The notes under the pieces were generated by a model that saw nothing but the letters and a program-made list of their open reading frames with translations, made no database searches and had not been told where the DNA came from. A stretch of DNA of 64,000 bases from Mordavella massiliensis (GTDB lineage: Bacteria; Bacillota; Clostridia; Lachnospirales; Lachnospiraceae), in assembly GCF_016902415.1 (NCBI RefSeq), contig NZ_JACJLV010000010.1, forward strand, positions 1 through 64,000, in the 5' to 3' direction. Both the position numbers and the translations under genes were made by a program. Below are positions 63,613-64,000 of the stretch, piece by piece (positions within the stretch are counted from its first letter, which is position 1; each line of letters opens with the position of its first letter).

Positions 63613-64000
63613 ATGAAGAATGTATTGGAATGGCTGGAACGCACAGCGCTTCGCTGCCCGGATAAGATAGCGGTGGACGATGGAAATGTGGTGCTAAGTT
63701 TTGAGGAACTTCGGGACCTGGCAAGAAGAATGGGATCGGGTCTCGCAAAGGAGACGCCCCCTGGCCGTCCGGTGGCAGTGTATCTTTCCAAAAGTTCTCT
63801 GGTGCTGGCGGCTATGATGGGAGTGGTATACGCGGGATGTTTTTATGTGATGATCGATCCGGAGCAGCCAAAGGAACGGGTACGCAGGATCTGCGATGTG
63901 CTGTGCCCGGAACTGGTGATCACCGATGAATACGGGGAAGAATTGTTCCGGGAGATACCGGGGAAGATCCCCACGGTCCGGATCGTGGATCTGATGCGTG
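63613..64000 (+). CDS. AMP-binding (adenylate-forming) enzyme, N-terminal part only
   Basis: The first 129 residues of an acyl/amino-acid adenylating enzyme; the rest lies beyond the right edge. The start MKNVLEWLERTALRCPDKIAV, then LSFEELRDLARRMGSGLA and YAGCFYVMIDPEQPKERV is typical of ANL-superfamily enzymes such as amino-acid-activating (NRPS or DltA-like) and acyl-CoA ligases. The ATP-binding STG...K loop has not yet been reached, so subtype cannot be decided. AAAGGA lies 8 bases before the ATG. Confidence 0.85.
   Translation, partial: MKNVLEWLERTALRCPDKIAVDDGNVVLSFEELRDLARRMGSGLAKETPPGRPVAVYLSKSSLVLAAMMGVVYAGCFYVMIDPEQPKERVRRICDVLCPELVITDEYGEELFREIPGKIPTVRIVDLMR

Overview
The window looks like a chromosomal segment of an anaerobic gut-type Clostridia, most probably a member of the Lachnospiraceae. 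The reasons are medium GC content, strong AGGAGG-type ribosome sites, sigma-A promoters of the TTGACA-17-TATAAT type, a corrinoid methyltransferase set with a RACo-type activator, 2-hydroxyacyl-CoA dehydratase-like iron-sulfur proteins, sugar ABC transporters without their own ATPase gene, and a spore-type collagen-like protein. No rRNA, prophage or complete insertion sequence is seen. The left edge starts just upstream of an operon and the right edge cuts an adenylate-forming enzyme gene.

Layout. 0.1-5 kb: an M20 carbamoylase/amidohydrolase, a FAD amino-acid-oxidase-like protein, EtfB, EtfA and a nitroreductase, which read as an oxidative route handing electrons to Etf. 5-11 kb: MATE exporter, an unknown protein, UppP, and a polar amino acid ABC transporter whose binding protein looks circularly permuted. 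10.7-14.4 kb: a small PrdA/PrdE-like protein, then a DeoR regulator with a transaldolase-like aldolase, divergent from an FGGY sugar kinase. 14.5-18.2 kb: a leftward sugar ABC operon. 18.4-25.9 kb: a cobalamin riboswitch followed by DUF1638, a CobW-type GTPase, three UroD-family methyltransferases, a corrinoid protein and a RACo activator; together these look like a corrinoid demethylation system of unknown substrate. 26-30.2 kb: a membrane protein, an Rpn nuclease and two tandem 2-hydroxyacyl-CoA dehydratase-like proteins. 30.3-41 kb: RidA, a GH2 beta-galactosidase, a broken Rpn gene, a lone UroD-family methyltransferase, a second sugar ABC set and a GH123/DUF4091-like glycosidase. 41-56.6 kb: mostly housekeeping genes (an SfsA-MutY fusion, hemerythrin, PAP2 phosphatase, lipid kinase, TetR, Tex, YitT, cysteine desulfidase-like protein, proline iminopeptidase-like protein, a KdpDE-like two-component pair, polysaccharide deacetylase, a TM1266-like protein, PduL, DapF, MerR). 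56.7-57.4 kb: tRNA-Gln and tRNA-Pro, followed by a compact unlisted toxin module. 57.5-64 kb: ferredoxin-nitroreductase, HAD phosphatase, a glycosyltransferase paired with a collagen-like protein, PatB/MalY, HicAB, and a partial AMP-binding enzyme.

The most notable items are: (1) a type I toxin-antitoxin candidate at 57.04-57.39 kb, with a 30-residue holin-like peptide, two convergent near-consensus promoters, matching 5' ends in inverted orientation, a shared bidirectional terminator and a sequestered ribosome site; (2) the B12-riboswitch-controlled methyltransferase cluster, which lacks a recognisable MttB-type or tetrahydrofolate methyltransferase; (3) the circularly permuted binding protein; (4) four dispersed GGGGACG hairpins resembling REP elements; (5) the SfsA-MutY fusion; and (6) the glycosyltransferase/collagen-like pair. 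All homology calls are from reading motifs by eye; no database was searched.
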